64,000 bases of DNA. Source: Beta vulgaris subsp. vulgaris (lineage: Eukaryota; Streptophyta; Magnoliopsida; Caryophyllales; Amaranthaceae). The notes under the pieces were generated by a model, which had not been told where the DNA came from, did no database searches, and saw only the letters and a list, made by a program, of their open reading frames with translations. Shown in pieces: positions 47,548-59,285 of this stretch. Position 1 is the stretch's first letter; each line of letters opens with the position of its first letter. The DNA lies in the NCBI RefSeq assembly GCF_026745355.1, contig NC_079206.1:20160392-20224391 (forward strand), given 5' to 3'. A program made the position numbers and the translations under genes.

Positions 47548-48170
47548 CCGCTCTCTCTTTTTCATATCTATGTGACACTTTGTACCACCAACCTACCATT
47601 AAATTCCTCGTCTATTTTAACTAAAATTGAAACAATCACCCTCCTCAATTTTCACAATAGTATTTTTGTTTTTTCCACAATTTTGAACTAAAAAAACAAA
47701 AGTCAATGCCGGAAACCGTCATAAGGTATGTCAACAATAAAATGGTACAAAAAAGATAGTTTAGGACATCAATTTTTTTATAAGGTGCATCCTCGCAAAA
47801 ATATAAAAATTAAAAAGAGTTTGGAACAAAAAATCTTTATTAAAATAAGAAATGTTGCACTTATTTAAAAGGAAAAATTGATTTTATCAGTCCCAACTTT
47901 GGGCGTTCTGACGAAAACAGTCCCAACTTTCATTTTTTATTGTTCAGTCCCAACTATTGGGGATACTTTACACACGTGGACCCAACAGGTTACCAACCTG
48001 CTAATGCAGGTGAACAGCAGTCACGTGCCTCCACGTGACCTTGTTAGTTAAAGACACCCAGACTTTCCCCCCCAAAACATAATCTCACACTCTCCTCCTT
48101 CTTTCTACCTTATGCGAAAAACCCAGACCTTCCCCCCCTCAAAAACTTCGAAATTTGCAAATCTCCTCCC

Positions 48171-48769
48171 ATGGCAGCACAACACTCATCAAGCTCCAGC
48201 AATTCAAGGGGGAGTGGAAGAGATGTTCAACTGAAATGCTACCATAACATCCCAGCAAGACAAAGAACCTGCAAACATGGAGCGAACATGGGGAAGAAAT
48301 TTTTGGGTTGTTCTAAGTGGCCTGTAATTGCTAAATTTTTGTCCTTTATTTATTGAATTACTTAAATTATGAATTTGTTTGCTTTTGTTTAAGGTTAAAA
48401 TTAAGTAAAATTAGTGCTTTCAATTTCTTCTCCTCAAATTGAAATTAGGGCACGTCTGATGGTGGGTTCTTCATATGGGAGGAGGACAATGAAGGCCAAT
48501 GCCATGGATGTGAGTTTTTGCAGATGAAGTTATTGGAGCAATACACAATTATTGGTGAATTTGAATTGCAGTTCAAAGGTGTGGAGGAAAAGTTACAGAA
48601 GTTGAAATTGAAGAAAGAGAAGATGGAGGAAGCAATGCACAGTATGAGTGATGAAATGTTGAAGATGCGTTTTGAGAGTTTGAAGACTGCCAAAGGGGAA
48701 AATTATGCTGTAATTGCTTTAGGCTTGTCATGGGTTCTGTTTGTGATCCTTGCAATTTGGTTGTACTAA
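48171..48769 (+). CDS. GRF zinc-finger protein with coiled coil and C-terminal membrane segment
   Basis: Two exons, 48171-48323 and 48449-48769, give an intact 157-residue protein. The intron has GT at 48324-48325 and AG at 48447-48448, and joins codon to codon. A Ser-rich N-terminus precedes a GRF-type zinc finger, about residues 23-72 (Cys23, Cys34, Cys47, then GFFIW and CHGC). Residues 90-130 look like a charged coiled coil, and residues 137-157 form a hydrophobic C-terminal helix that ends the protein, like a tail anchor. GRF fingers bind nucleic acid in known proteins. It is convergent with the MURA gene, with about 390 bases between the stop codons. Function here is unknown; a partner role in the MULE is inference. 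The ATG chosen is the first one and is needed for the full finger. Confidence 0.82.
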
Positions 48770-49155
48770 ATTAAGCTTGCAATTTGGTTGTTCTAAATTA
48801 ACCTTGCTAGTAATGAATTAAGGTTAGAAGTAGGTTTTGGTTGGTTGTATCTGGTGGTGGTGTAATGAAATGTTTGTAATCTGAATGAATGGTATTGAAA
48901 TGAAAAGCTTATTTTGCACATTTGTTGTTCTTCACATATAGCACAAAATTGAGTGATATTGTAGAGCTTTTTGGCAACCTGTAATTGCATTATAACAAAA
49001 ACAGATAATACATTACTGTCATATATTACAACAAAACCCTTGAGCAAGTTTCAAGCTGATACAAAAGAGGGTGTTGTGTTCAAAGCTGATACAAAACAAG
49101 TTCCATGAAAACAAAAACAAGCCCTAAACATAGTTATGTTCTGAAGAAAAACACC

Positions 49156-50672
49156 CTAAACAGGTCCATGAACTGAAGGATGATTGGTGGTGCTTGTTGA
49201 AGCTTGGCTACCTAGACCCAAGGCTGATTGGGAGCCTTGTGTTTGCATCCTCCCCTATACATCCAACACAGAACAGTTAGTTAATGTCAATAATTTAACA
49301 ACATAACTAGACATATCCACATTACAAAGTGTTTAACTTACATTAAAGTAAGTTGACCCATCATTAGCAACAAAGGCACCAACCCTAGCAGGTATCTGAA
49401 ATATGTAAACAAAATTGTTACACACAATTTAACAACAAAGCACAAAGAACAAAAAAATAAATAAAGGATGTCCACTCACATTTCCTCTGCCTCCATTACT
49501 TCCACCTCTCCCCCTGATCCCTCTACCCCTTCCTGCACCTCTGGACCCTCTTCCATCTCCTCCTCTCTTAGAGCCCCTCCCAGTTCTAGTAGAGGCTCTA
49601 CCTGCACCTCTGATCCCTCTTCCAACTCCTGTTCCTCTTGAGCCCCTACCACCAGCAATTGTTCTCCCATTTCTTCCACTTCTTGATGGTTGTGCACTTA
49701 TATTTGAAGCATGCCCAGATGCAATTTCTGAGTGAGTGTTTGCTGATGTTGATGCTTGATCTACTCTTTGTCTTTTATCACCAGCAGCTGCAGCACTGTC
49801 CTTATTAGGACATCTTCTCTTGTTGTGACCCTTCCCCTTACAAACACTACAGTGCATCTCAACACCATGCTTTGTGAGCTTCCCAGGCTTCTTTGGGTCC
49901 TCTTGTGGGTCCTTGATTCTATTTTTTCTAGGCCTCCCTGACCCTATCTTTATTGGGGGTGGTTGCAATGGATAGTCCACCTTAGTCCAGTGTCTTTCAC
50001 CTACACATGGAGGTATGGAGTTGCTATATGCCTTAAGGTATGTGTCTCTCTTATACCACTTAGAGACACACTCCTCAGCATTGAAGTTACATAGGAAGAT
50101 ACATGCCACTGCATGCCAGCATGGAATACCAGTTAGATTCCATCTCCTGCATGTGCAACTCCTAGCCTCTAAATCAACTGTCAGTGTATCCATGTAATAA
50201 CTGACTTGGAAAACAGTTGGTGAAGAAGGAATGGGATTGCAAAGAGCAGCAGCTTCCTTAGCCTTCTCCAATCTGGCTTGAATTCTAGGGCAGATAGCTG
50301 AGGTTTTCTTTTCCATGTCTTGTTTTTTAATGACCAACCTCTGCATGAGGGCAGTTCTTATGTCTTCAAGCATGTAAATGAGATGCTTTATCCTCGCTTG
50401 GATAATATATCCATTAAATGTCCCAGCAAGGTTGTTAATTATAACATCCACACTTGTGTCAGTCTTCATAAAAGCTCTGCAGAATAGCTTTGGATCATAA
50501 CTTCTGCTACATCTGTGGTTCAACTTCCCATTTCTTCCAAAGCTTCATTATAATATGTGAGGTTGTATGCCTTTGCAGCCCTCCAAAAAACCATCTTCAT
50601 CTCATCTCATTTGAAGTCTTTATGCCAGTGAGCAAATATGTGCCTAGCACAATGTCTGTGCTCAGCACTAGG
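49156..50672 (-). pseudogene. MURA-type MULE transposase, C-terminal part
   Basis: This is the 3' half of a Mutator-family transposase. It starts right at the gypsy insertion (50672) with AEHRHCARHIFAHWHKDF, passes a stop near 50600 and a frame break near 50520, then stays open to an exon end at 49480. It contains a SWIM zinc finger (CTCRRWNLTGIPCWHAV), a zinc knuckle (CSVCKGKGHNKRRC) and a long Arg-Gly-rich tail. Two further exons join in frame: 49395-49342 (IPARVGAFVANDGSTYFN) and 49254-49156 (GRMQTQGSQSALGLG, ending TAG), each with GT-AG introns. The other half lies at 62348-64000. Broken by the insertion and by point damage. Confidence 0.88.
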
Positions 50673-51296
50673 TGTTACATAGGGTAAAACTAGCAAACTT
50701 ATATCACACTCCCAAAGATGGGTTCTTAAAACTGGAGACTTGTGCAACAATGATTGGTTCAAATCCCGATGCTAACTCCTGACCAGCAACCTGCAAAAAA
50801 GGGACCACCCTGGAGTTTGGGTGGTATTTCCCCCTCCGATGCTTAAGTCAGATGTCAGGGATGTAAAGGAACTTTTAGAGAGAGAAAGTAGAGAGAGAGA
50901 GAGAAGAATTTATGACAGAGTAACAGTACTATGCTCTGAAAAACGTACCTTTCACCCTGAAATCAAGGACTATTTATACTGTTTGAAATGACTGCTGTGC
51001 CTTGATGTCACCCTAATTTGGGAGCATCTGATTGGCTAATCAAAGTATGGGACACGTGGCAGCAATTAATTGGTCAGCACACCTCACTTTCATATAAAGG
51101 TGAGATCATTTTACTGGGCCTAAGTACAATTTTTGGGGCCAGGAAAGGACCTTTAGTACGCTTTCTTCAGAGAAACGTACTTTTAGGCCTGTCACTTCAG
51201 GCCCTTTGTACTTTACTCCCCTGCATATATGCCACATGTAGGGCTCTGATGAGGCCACGTGTCAGCGCAATAGCCGTTGATTTTTAGGCTACAACA
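50673..51296 (-). repeat. 3' LTR of Tat-type element
   Basis: On the minus strand it runs from TGTTGTAGCC (51296) to ..TAACA (50673). The two LTRs differ by about four substitutions and roughly twice as many one-base indels, apart from a divergent dozen bases at the 50673 edge. A TATA box (TATAAATA, minus) lies at 50971-50978. Confidence 0.95.
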
Positions 51297-51316
51297 TTTG
51301 CCCCTTAAAAGAGGGA
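51297..51316 (-). promoter_or_regulatory. Polypurine tract of Tat-type element
   Basis: The minus strand reads TCCCTCTTTTAAGGGGCAAA directly before the 3' LTR; AAGGGGCAAA is a plausible plus-strand primer. Confidence 0.65.
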
Positions 51317-51476
51317 GTTATTATCTTCTTGGCGTCAAGACGGTTAATCTTCCTCTTTTAACCGACCTGGAACTGCCCTTCTCTTTTTCAAAAAAGAGGC
51401 GCGATTTTGCCGGTCTCCACAGGTCAACCCTATACAAACGGTTACTTTTACCGGATGGAGGTCATTTTCACCCCTC

Positions 51477-51484
51477 TATAAATA
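51477..51484 (+). promoter_or_regulatory. TATA box for the antisense ORF
   Basis: TATAAATA, preceded by CCCCTC, lies about 230 bases upstream of ATG 51711 on the plus strand, opposite to gag-pol. A GAGAGAGAGAC leader-like stretch follows. It indicates that the antisense ORF has its own promoter inside the element. Confidence 0.55.
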
Positions 51485-53118
51485 TGTGCCTTAGTCGCTC
51501 CTGGAATCATTTTAACATTGCTGAGAAATTTTCTAGAGAGAGAGACTCTGCAAATTTTTACTGAACTTTTAGAGAGAAGAACAACTCCGTCCAAGCTCTT
51601 GCAATTGTTACTTGCTCGTCCGAGGCTCAAGTCATCTTTGATCTCGTCCGAACTTTTCTCTACAGGTATATTCTCAACTCTTTTTCTTTTTGCACACATA
51701 TTTTAAGAAAATGGATTCGTCCTCTTCCTCGAACAATTCCGGCCGCTCAAGGGTTGGTGCTAACCCTAGAACAGAGGGCCTAACTTCCTCGGCATCTTCT
51801 AGAGTTGGTCCTATCTCGGCCGGGCATGCATTCTTTTTCTTTAGCCATGGACGGCAAAGTCAGACGACCCAGTCTTTACCTGTGCAGGGTAATCTGCGCG
51901 CGTCAAGCAAAGGCTCGTATCAGAAGAGGGTTACCATGCCGGCCTCTAGCTCAGAAAGAGAGGAATCCACTGGACGAATTCCTGCCGAAGGAGAACGAGA
52001 GACCCAAAGTGCTCGTCCTGCTAACCAAACTCCTTCTCCTGAGCATGACGAGGAGGAACCAGAAATCAGGGACTCTCCAGATCCCTGCCCGTCCATGCGC
52101 AGGACGGTTTCAGATGAGCCAAGGACCCAGCTCTTCTAACCCCGCTAATGATTCAGAGGAGCCATCGACCACTTCGTCTGAAATAAGACGGCGGCTAGGT
52201 CCTCTTTCTGACCCTAGGTTCATCCTGGCCGATAATACTTGGCTGGGACGATTAGGTTCGGACTTTAGACCTTTTTCAGTGGCTATGCCCATGTCCGGTT
52301 ACCACTTTGTCCTTCCCGGCCGAGAGGACACCATTTTCAGTTCCCCCCGGCCATTTTGCAGTTTATCGTCTGGCATTAGATGCCGGCCTGCGTTTCCCCT
52401 TCACCCTTTCATCAGCCAGCTTCTTCATTACTATGGCATAGGACATAATCAACTTGCCCCTAACTCTTGGCAAAACATCCTTACCTTTCTGGCCGTTTGC
52501 AACCTAAAAGGAAAGGACCCTTCTCTGGCCGCCTTCACTCACATTCATTACGTTGCCAAGGTCCCTAGCACCATCGAAGGAAGCTGGCTGAGTGTATCAA
52601 TCGTCAAGGATTCTTGACGTCTTGGGATAAGACTCCAAGATGCACTCAGAAGGGTGATTCCTCTTCGTCCAGACACACCAGCAAAGCGGTGGAAACCGAC
52701 TTCTATTTAGCCGTCAACCACGAACACTGGACGGATGGCCTCATATCTGGAACTGGAGAGTAACTCTGCGAGGAGATGGTGGAGTACTTCCGGATTTCGG
52801 AGTATACTATGGAAGATGTTTCTTTCAAGGGTCCGTCCAATTGGATTCCCTTTAAAGAAATGTTTTACCATGATAACTTCCTAGTCGCTGCCGGCTTGCG
52901 GTAGGACGAGGACAGAGGTATATCCACTAAGAATTCTCTAAGTAAAATTTCTCGGCTTGATTATCATTCGTCCAACACCCGTTTCTTTTCTTTTTGCAGA
53001 TTCAGCCAGGAGCAAACTAAGGAAATCTTGGATAGGAGACATGAGCTCGTCCAGATTTGCGGACACTCTATGGAAGGAGTACAGTAAATCAGGTGCCGAA
53101 AAGAGGGCCGACACTCTG

Positions 53119-53601
53119 GTAAGAAATTTTTTTTTTTTTTTCCGTCCAAGCAAGAGCTGGACGATCTGCTTCTTTGGAAGGTAACCCGTCTAGATGTAGC
53201 CTGGACGAATCGTTTCTCTGAGGGGCAATTTGTCCAGTGTGTTTTCATGACGGGTTGCTTCTTCGAGGAGCAGTACGTCCAGATGAGTGCTGGACGGGCC
53301 ATCTATTCGAGAAGCAATTCGTCTAGGTTGATTCCTTGACGGTTTGCCTCTTCGAGGGCAGTCCGTCCAGATAGTGCTGGACGAGCTGTTCATTTGAGGA
53401 GCAACCCGTCCAGGTTGATTCTTTGACGGTTTGCCTCTTCAATGAGTAGTACGTCCAGATGAATGCTGGCCGACTGCTTCTATAAGAGCCACTCGTCCAG
53501 ATGATGACTGGACGGTCTGCCTTCATGATGAGCAAGTCGTCCAGACGTATCCAGACGATGTCCTCTCTTGAAAAGCCTCTAATTTTTTACATCTTTTTCA
53601 G
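53119..53601 (+). other. Intron of the antisense ORF, filled by a tandem repeat
   Basis: The donor CTG|GTAAGA and acceptor TTTTTCAG| flank a 483-base intron. Codons before (RADTL) and after (KNAPTSKALAEK) join in phase. Most of it (about 53140-53560) is a tandem array. Confidence 0.72.
53140..53560. repeat. CGTCCAG/CTGGACG tandem array in the intron
   Basis: A degenerate unit of about 90 bases, made of two half-units of about 45, repeats some 4-5 times. Recurring pieces are CGTCCAGATGAGTGCTGGACG, TTGATTCTTTGACGGTTTGC and CTCTTCGAGGAGCA. CGTCCAG and its complement CTGGACG alternate, so neighbouring half-units can pair as hairpins. Confidence 0.85.
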
Positions 53602-55012
53602 AAAAATGCCCCAACCTCCAAAGCTTTGGCCGAAAAAGCCGCGGCAAAGAAGCGGCCAGCCGGTACCAGTGAAGCTCCTCCTTCAAAAAAGGCAAAGGGT
53701 TTCACTGCCAAGAAGAAGAAGACCACACGGCCGGTCCCTAAGGTCGTGATCGACCTACCGGCCAAGGAGGAGGCTAAAGAAGAACCGACCGAAGTTGGCT
53801 CACGGGCCCTCGTGGCCTACACCGGTCCGGCCGAGCAACCCACCTCTTCGCAACCTGACGAGGTTGTTGTCTTGGACGATGCAGGACAATCTTCTCAGCC
53901 GGACGCGGCTGTAGACGGGTCCGCTTTCTCTGGGCCAGTGGCCCAACTGGTAGGCCAGATGCCGGCTGCTTATAGGACGGCGTCCCGTTCTTCTGGTGAG
54001 TCTTACTATTCCAACGTAGTTAGAACACTACGGGTTGGCGGGCGTCCGATGAGTCCGTCCAACAAACAGACCGTGGTTATTCCCATCAGGTGTACTGACG
54101 AGTCTAACCTTTCAGATAAAGGGAAGGGTCCAGCTGCTGACGGCTCTCCTATTCTTTCTGATGACGAATCTTCTCGGCTTTCGGAAAGATGTCATCAGCC
54201 GATCGTGAGAAGCTCAAGCTGGAGCTCTTCAAGTGCTTCCCTGAACCCTATATTAAGGGGTTGAGGGGAGCATCATCTGGGCATGTAGGATACATGTCTC
54301 AGCTTGCTGCTGAGGTACATCCTTCCTTCTTTAGACGTTTGCTTTATTTACTTAGATATATATTCTAAGTTAAAATCGTCCTAACTCTTTTGTCCTCCTA
54401 TTTTCAGCTTTTTGCTCGCAGCATAATAACGGAGGATTGGGCGAAGGAGCTCAGAAAAGAGAACAAGAAGCTCGTCCATGACGTAACTGCGGCCGCTGAC
54501 CATGCTCAGTTCGTTTCCGAGCAAGAGGTGTTGCATCAGCAAACCAAATTGCTCTTGGAAAAGCGATCGCTGAGCTGGAATCTCAGATCAAGGTCTACCT
54601 TCTTCGGTTGACGGAGATGCTGGACGAACGGGCATCTTTGGAACGTGCCCTGACGGACGAGAGAAACTCAGTCATGACAATGGCTGCTGATTTCTATAGA
54701 GAGAACCTCGTCCTGAGGGTCAAGAACCAAGCCCTTCGTGCTGAGGTTGCGGACACAGTTGCTGCGGCTAAGGAGGCTATGAACACCGTCATAGATACCT
54801 CAAAAGAATGGGCGGTGCAGGCTTTTGGCATGATGGCCGAAGAGGAGGATATCCCCAGATATGCTCGTCGGCTCGAATTCCAAGAAGCTTTGCACAAAGC
54901 CACCATATCCGGAGCAGACCCTCCCGTCTTTGAAGAATCCTCTGAGGACGAAGAGGGAGAAGACGATATGGAGGCTCAGGACGAAGAAGACAACGATCCT
55001 CCTGCCGCCTAG

Positions 55013-56040
55013 TCTTTTGTTGTATCTTGGCCGTGGGCCACTCGTACCCTTTTTCCTTTCTTTTTTGTACTTAGATAAATTAGGTTGTAATCATCTCTTT
55101 TACATTTATAAAAAGCTTTTTCAATCTCTCTTGTTCTATGCTTTACTGTTCTGGACGTATTACCTTACAACTCTATAATTATACAAAGTACAAAAGCAAC
55201 TCGTCCTAAGATTAGGCCGATCCAATCAACTATTTTGGCCAATTTCATCTACAAATTACATTAAAGCCCAAGTATAAAAGTAATTCGTCAATCATTTATT
55301 ATTTGACCCAGTAGCTCTTTCTTGGACGTTCATCACCAGATGCTCAAGCAAAGACTTGTTTTTAATTTTTGGGTTTCAAAAAACTGCCAAGTATAAAAGT
55401 TTGCTCGGCCAGAACCTGGGTTTCGTTCGTCAATGGAAAAGACTTAGTCAATTTATAAATTATGCCCCTATATGCCCCCCTTCTTGGACGAAGAGTTTTT
55501 ATAACTTTTCCCTGTTCAAGAAGGAGTTACAGAGATAATTTTTAAATAACTTGGACTTTTTCTAAGAGTGATTGTAACTCGTCCATCTTTGTTAAATTAT
55601 GAAATAACTTGTTCCTTTACTAAGGTTGTTATTTCGAAGTTTTGTGGCTGTTTGACGGAAAGTAGGACACCTTTACTAAGGCGTCCTAATCCTAGCCGAC
55701 CTTGTTCAGGAGGTGTTCAACTCTTTAAGTAAACCACCGGCCAAATCTTGCATATTTATCCATTTAAGGAGATAACATGTTCGGCCGACCTCCTAATGAA
55801 AGGTGCATTGTCTTTTTGCTTTGTTAAATTTAATGAATTTGGACGATTGTACATAACTTTAAGCAAATAAATCAAACAAATTCATAGAGAAGTAGAGCTG
55901 TATTATATGAAGTTTGCTTGACGAATAGTCAAGATACATGTATACATTCTACTTTTTCTTTGTAATGCATTAACAAAGATTACAATTTAGACTGGATGCC
56001 CTAAACAAAGTATTTCTTCAAAGTGTCAGAATTCCACGTC
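55013..56040. other. Spacer between antisense ORF and pol of the Tat element
   Basis: No domain is recognisable. The region separates the 3' ends of the two convergent transcription units and would hold their termination signals. Short CGTCC-containing motifs recur, as in the rest of this element. Confidence 0.5.
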
Positions 56041-57046
56041 CTAGGAATGACGTCCGTCCAATCCTTCTAGACGAAAGGTGCCATTCTGAACTACTTCGAT
56101 TATCTTATAGGGTCCTTCCCAGTTAGGAGTAAGCTTGCCTAACTCTTTGGCTCGGCCGACTGCTTCCATTTTTCTTAGGACGAGGTCTCCCAGCTTTAAC
56201 GGACGTCTTGCAACTCTTTTGTTGAAGTCTCTTGCCATTCTTAACTTATATAGTTGCATCCTCAGCAAAGCATTTCCCCTGACTTCAGGAACTAGGTCCA
56301 AAGCCGTCCTAAGAGCTGCCCAGTTAGCTTTCTGAGTACATCATTACCTAAAGTGGGTTCTTCAACCTCAATAGGTAGGACGGCCTCAGAGCCATAAACC
56401 ATCATAAAAGGAGTCTCTCCTGTGGAATTCTTGGCCGTTGTCCTTATTGACCATAAGACCAGCTGCAATTCTTCTACCCAAAGCCCCTTTGCATTGTCCA
56501 ACTTCTTTTTTATCCCGGCCGAAAGAATCTTGTTAAAAGCCTCCACTTGCCCATTAGCCTGTGGATGAGCTACTGCTGCAAAGTGAGCTTTGATTCCTTG
56601 GTCAGCCAACCATTGACGAAGCTTGGGGTTTCAAATTGCGGCCCATTATCAAAGACGATCGACTGGGGCATGCCAAACCTTGTAATCAAGTTCTTCCAGA
56701 TGAACCCTTTGAGTCATTGGTGTATGCCCCTTAATGCTTCAGCTTCAACCCATTTTGTAAAGTAGTCTACAGCTACTATTACAAATTTCTTCTGGCCGGC
56801 AGCAATAGGAAAAGGCCCAAGAATGTCCATCCCCCATTTAGCAAAGGGAAGAGGAAAGAGAATGGAGCTCAAGTAATTGGACGGCTTTTGATGGATATTA
56901 CCATGTTTTTGGCAACTATCACACTTCTTGGCATAGAGCAGTGCATCTTCTTTTAAGGACGGCCAAAAGTAGCCCGTCCTGAGAGCCCTTTCTGCCAAAG
57001 CTCTTCCTCCAATGTGAGAACAAGCTCCCTCATGCAACTCCTTCAA
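56041..57046 (-). pseudogene. Tat-type integrase
   Basis: Three frame-shifted segments make one integrase. 57046-56714 has the zinc-binding region (HEGACSHIGGRALAER, then CDSCQKHGN) and WGMDILGPFP with the first catalytic Asp. 56609-56292 has HPQANGQVEAFN with the catalytic Glu. 56301-56041 is the C-terminal region (RRPLKLGDLVLRKM, NWEGPYKIIEV). The segment between the first two (56615-56710) holds the second Asp in another frame. There is no chromodomain, unlike the element at 29243. Confidence 0.92.
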
Positions 57047-57332
57047 AACTTCCAGACCTTCCTTTCGGCTGATGCACTTGAGAAGAGGCCGATTATAGGA
57101 TTTCTGTATAGAGTCTCATTCCACAATTCAAACCACTTGTCCCTTGCTTTCACATACTTGGCTTCAATTGGGATCAAGAGGCAGACGGCCAGTTTTCTTG
57201 AATTCAATGATTGGACTCATCCACTCATCTGCTCGGCTGAGAAATAGAACTTCTCCGGCCTCAATGCTCTTGGCCGCCTTTACTTCCCAGAAGACTGTTC
57301 TAGGAACATCTCCTTCAGCCGAGCTGGCCAGT

Positions 57333-57814
57333 TTAGAGAGGCATCAGCTTGATGGTTTCTGATCTGGGCACCTGATCTAGGACGAACCTCTTTAAAGACT
57401 TGATCTCTTCCTTGACCAAATTCATATACTTGCTCATGGACGCTTCCTTGCATTCAAACTCACCATTGACTTGACTGACAACCAGCAGAGAGTCAGTTTT
57501 AGCTTCAATTTCCAAGGCCCCAGCCGCTTTGCACATTTTTATGCCGGCTAAGAGAGCTTCATACTCTGCTTCATTATTGGACGCCTGGAATTGAACTTCA
57601 TAGCATATTCAAACTTATCCCCTTCTGGAGATTGAAAAATGATTCCTGCCCCACATCCGTTGCAGTTGAGGATCCGTCCACCATAAGGGTCCAATGACGC
57701 CTTCCTGCGCGGATCTTGGACGCTTTCTATCGTAGGCCGAGTAAGCTCTACAGATAAATCAGCCAAAGCTTGGCCCTTGATTGCCTTTCTAGGCTCAAAT
57801 GTTAAATCAAACAT
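57333..57814 (-). pseudogene. Second (archaeal-type) RNase H of the Tat element
   Basis: 57814-57548 includes NGCGAGIIFQSPEGDKFEYA, and 57536-57333 includes GALEIEAKTDSLLVVSQVNG, then EFECKE. This arrangement downstream of the RT/RNase H is the additional RNase H described for Tat and related gypsy elements. One frameshift near 57545 splits it. In intact elements it probably adds RNA-degrading activity during reverse transcription. Confidence 0.8.
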
Positions 57815-59246
57815 ATTAGCTCAACAGCCCATTTTAACATCGGCCAGAGCATCCATCTTATGCAACACTTGCCTAAGCGGCTGATCTGTATATACAAGAA
57901 TGCTGTGGGCAAGAAGTAAGGCCTTAACTTCCGGCTAGCCATCAACAAAGCCAGCCGAATTTCTCGATGGACGAATATCTGTTCTCAGCATCTTTCAGCA
58001 CATGACTCACAAAATAGACGGGTATTTGCACCGCGTCTCTTTCAGCCAAGAGGACTGCATTACCGCAAGGGTGATACAGCCAGGTATACATACAACTTTC
58101 TACCTTCGGCCGGACTGATCAACCTAGGCAGCTGCCGAAGATGATCTTTACTTGCTGAAGCGCCACTCAGCTTCTTCCGACCACTCAAACTTGGCATTTT
58201 CTTGATAGTAGCAAAGAAATGGTGACATTTGTCTCCTGATTTTGAGAAAACCGTCCAAGAGCAGCCAAACAGCCCGTCAACCTCTGAACTTCTTTGACTT
58301 GGACGGCGAAGACATATTCATAATAGCCTGAATTTTGTCGGGATTTGCCTCAATCCCTCTCTGATCAACCAAAATCCCAGAAATTTCCCAGCAACTACCC
58401 GAACACACATTTTGCGGATTAGCTTCAACTTAATTTCTCAAGGTGAGGAAGGTTTCCCTAGATCGTCCAGATGATCTCTTCTTCTTACTCTTGACGATCA
58501 TGTCGTCGATATAGCTTCCATATTTCGCCAAGCTGGCTGAAATACCGTATTAATGAGCCTCTGAAATGTGGCTGGCGCATTTCTTAGGCCGAAGGGCATC
58601 CTGAGCCATCCATACAACCTTTCTCAGTAATGAAGGAAGTCTTATCTTGATCATCCGGCCACATAGGAATCTGATGGAAGCCAGAATAGGCATCCATAAA
58701 GCTCAGCAGGGCATGGCCGGCCGTAGAATCACCAGACGATCAATTTTGGCAACGGGAAGCTGTCCTTAGGACAAGCCTTGTTCAGATCGTATAATCAACG
58801 CACATTCTCCAAGTGCCATTCGGCTTTGGAACCATCACAACATTTGCTACCCAATCTGGGTAATATGTTTCCCGGATGAATTAGATTGAGCAGCTTTTGA
58901 ACTTCTTCATCAACGGCCTTATTTCTGGCCGGCCCCAGATGCCTCTTCTTCTGCCGAATAGGCTTTTGCCCCGGCTCAATGTTGAGCTTATGGACGGCCA
59001 CTTCAGGGTCTATCCCAGGCATCTCTCTACAGCATAGGCAAACACATCTTCAAATTCTCGCAGCAACGCAACTAAGGCGTCCTGGATTTCTGACCTCAAA
59101 ACTGAGCCAATTTTCAATGTCCTTTCCGGACGCTCCGGATTCAAGCAAATCTCTACTGGACTTTCCACAGGTTCTGGACGTTCTAGTCCCAGACTCATTA
59201 TAGCCATTATCTCAGATGAATGCTTTTTCTTCTTAATGCCAAACAC
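57815..59246 (-). pseudogene. Tat-type reverse transcriptase and first RNase H
   Basis: 59246-59010 and 59022-58795 contain the entry into RT (MPGIDPEVAVHKLN, QKKRHLGPARNKAVDEEVQK), typical of Tat and Athila relatives. Near 58513-58500 the catalytic [12 protein letters not shown] is readable in another frame. The RNase H follows to about 57830. Frame changes are dense, about one per 60-150 bases, and mostly single-base. Confidence 0.88.
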
Positions 59247-59285
59247 TTTCTCTTCTTGCTAGGCAAAAGCATGGACGGATTGCTT

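Larger units (their letters stand above)
51711..55012 (+). pseudogene. Antisense ORF of Tat element (putative gypsy-type transposase domain, PF04195-like)
   Basis: A spliced gene on the strand opposite gag-pol. Exon 1 starts at ATG 51711 with a Ser-rich region and has a frameshift near 52100. It continues to the conserved block FPLHPFISQLLHYYGIGHNQ, then LAPNSWQNILTFL, which matches the plant-specific 'putative gypsy type transposase' domain. Past 52615 reading needs another frame change and meets stops near 52770 and 52910. An exon from about 53000 to 53118 joins 53602 across a GT-AG intron (53119-53601). A second clear intron is 54315-54407. The C-terminus is coiled-coil-like and ends in a strongly acidic tail (EDEEGEDDMEAQDEEDND). 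The role of such proteins is unknown; despite the name no catalytic site is evident. Confidence 0.8.

Noticed and set aside
49476..49697. 73-codon Glu-rich minus frame
   Set aside because: Alternative frame of the Arg-Gly-rich tail of the MURA transposase.
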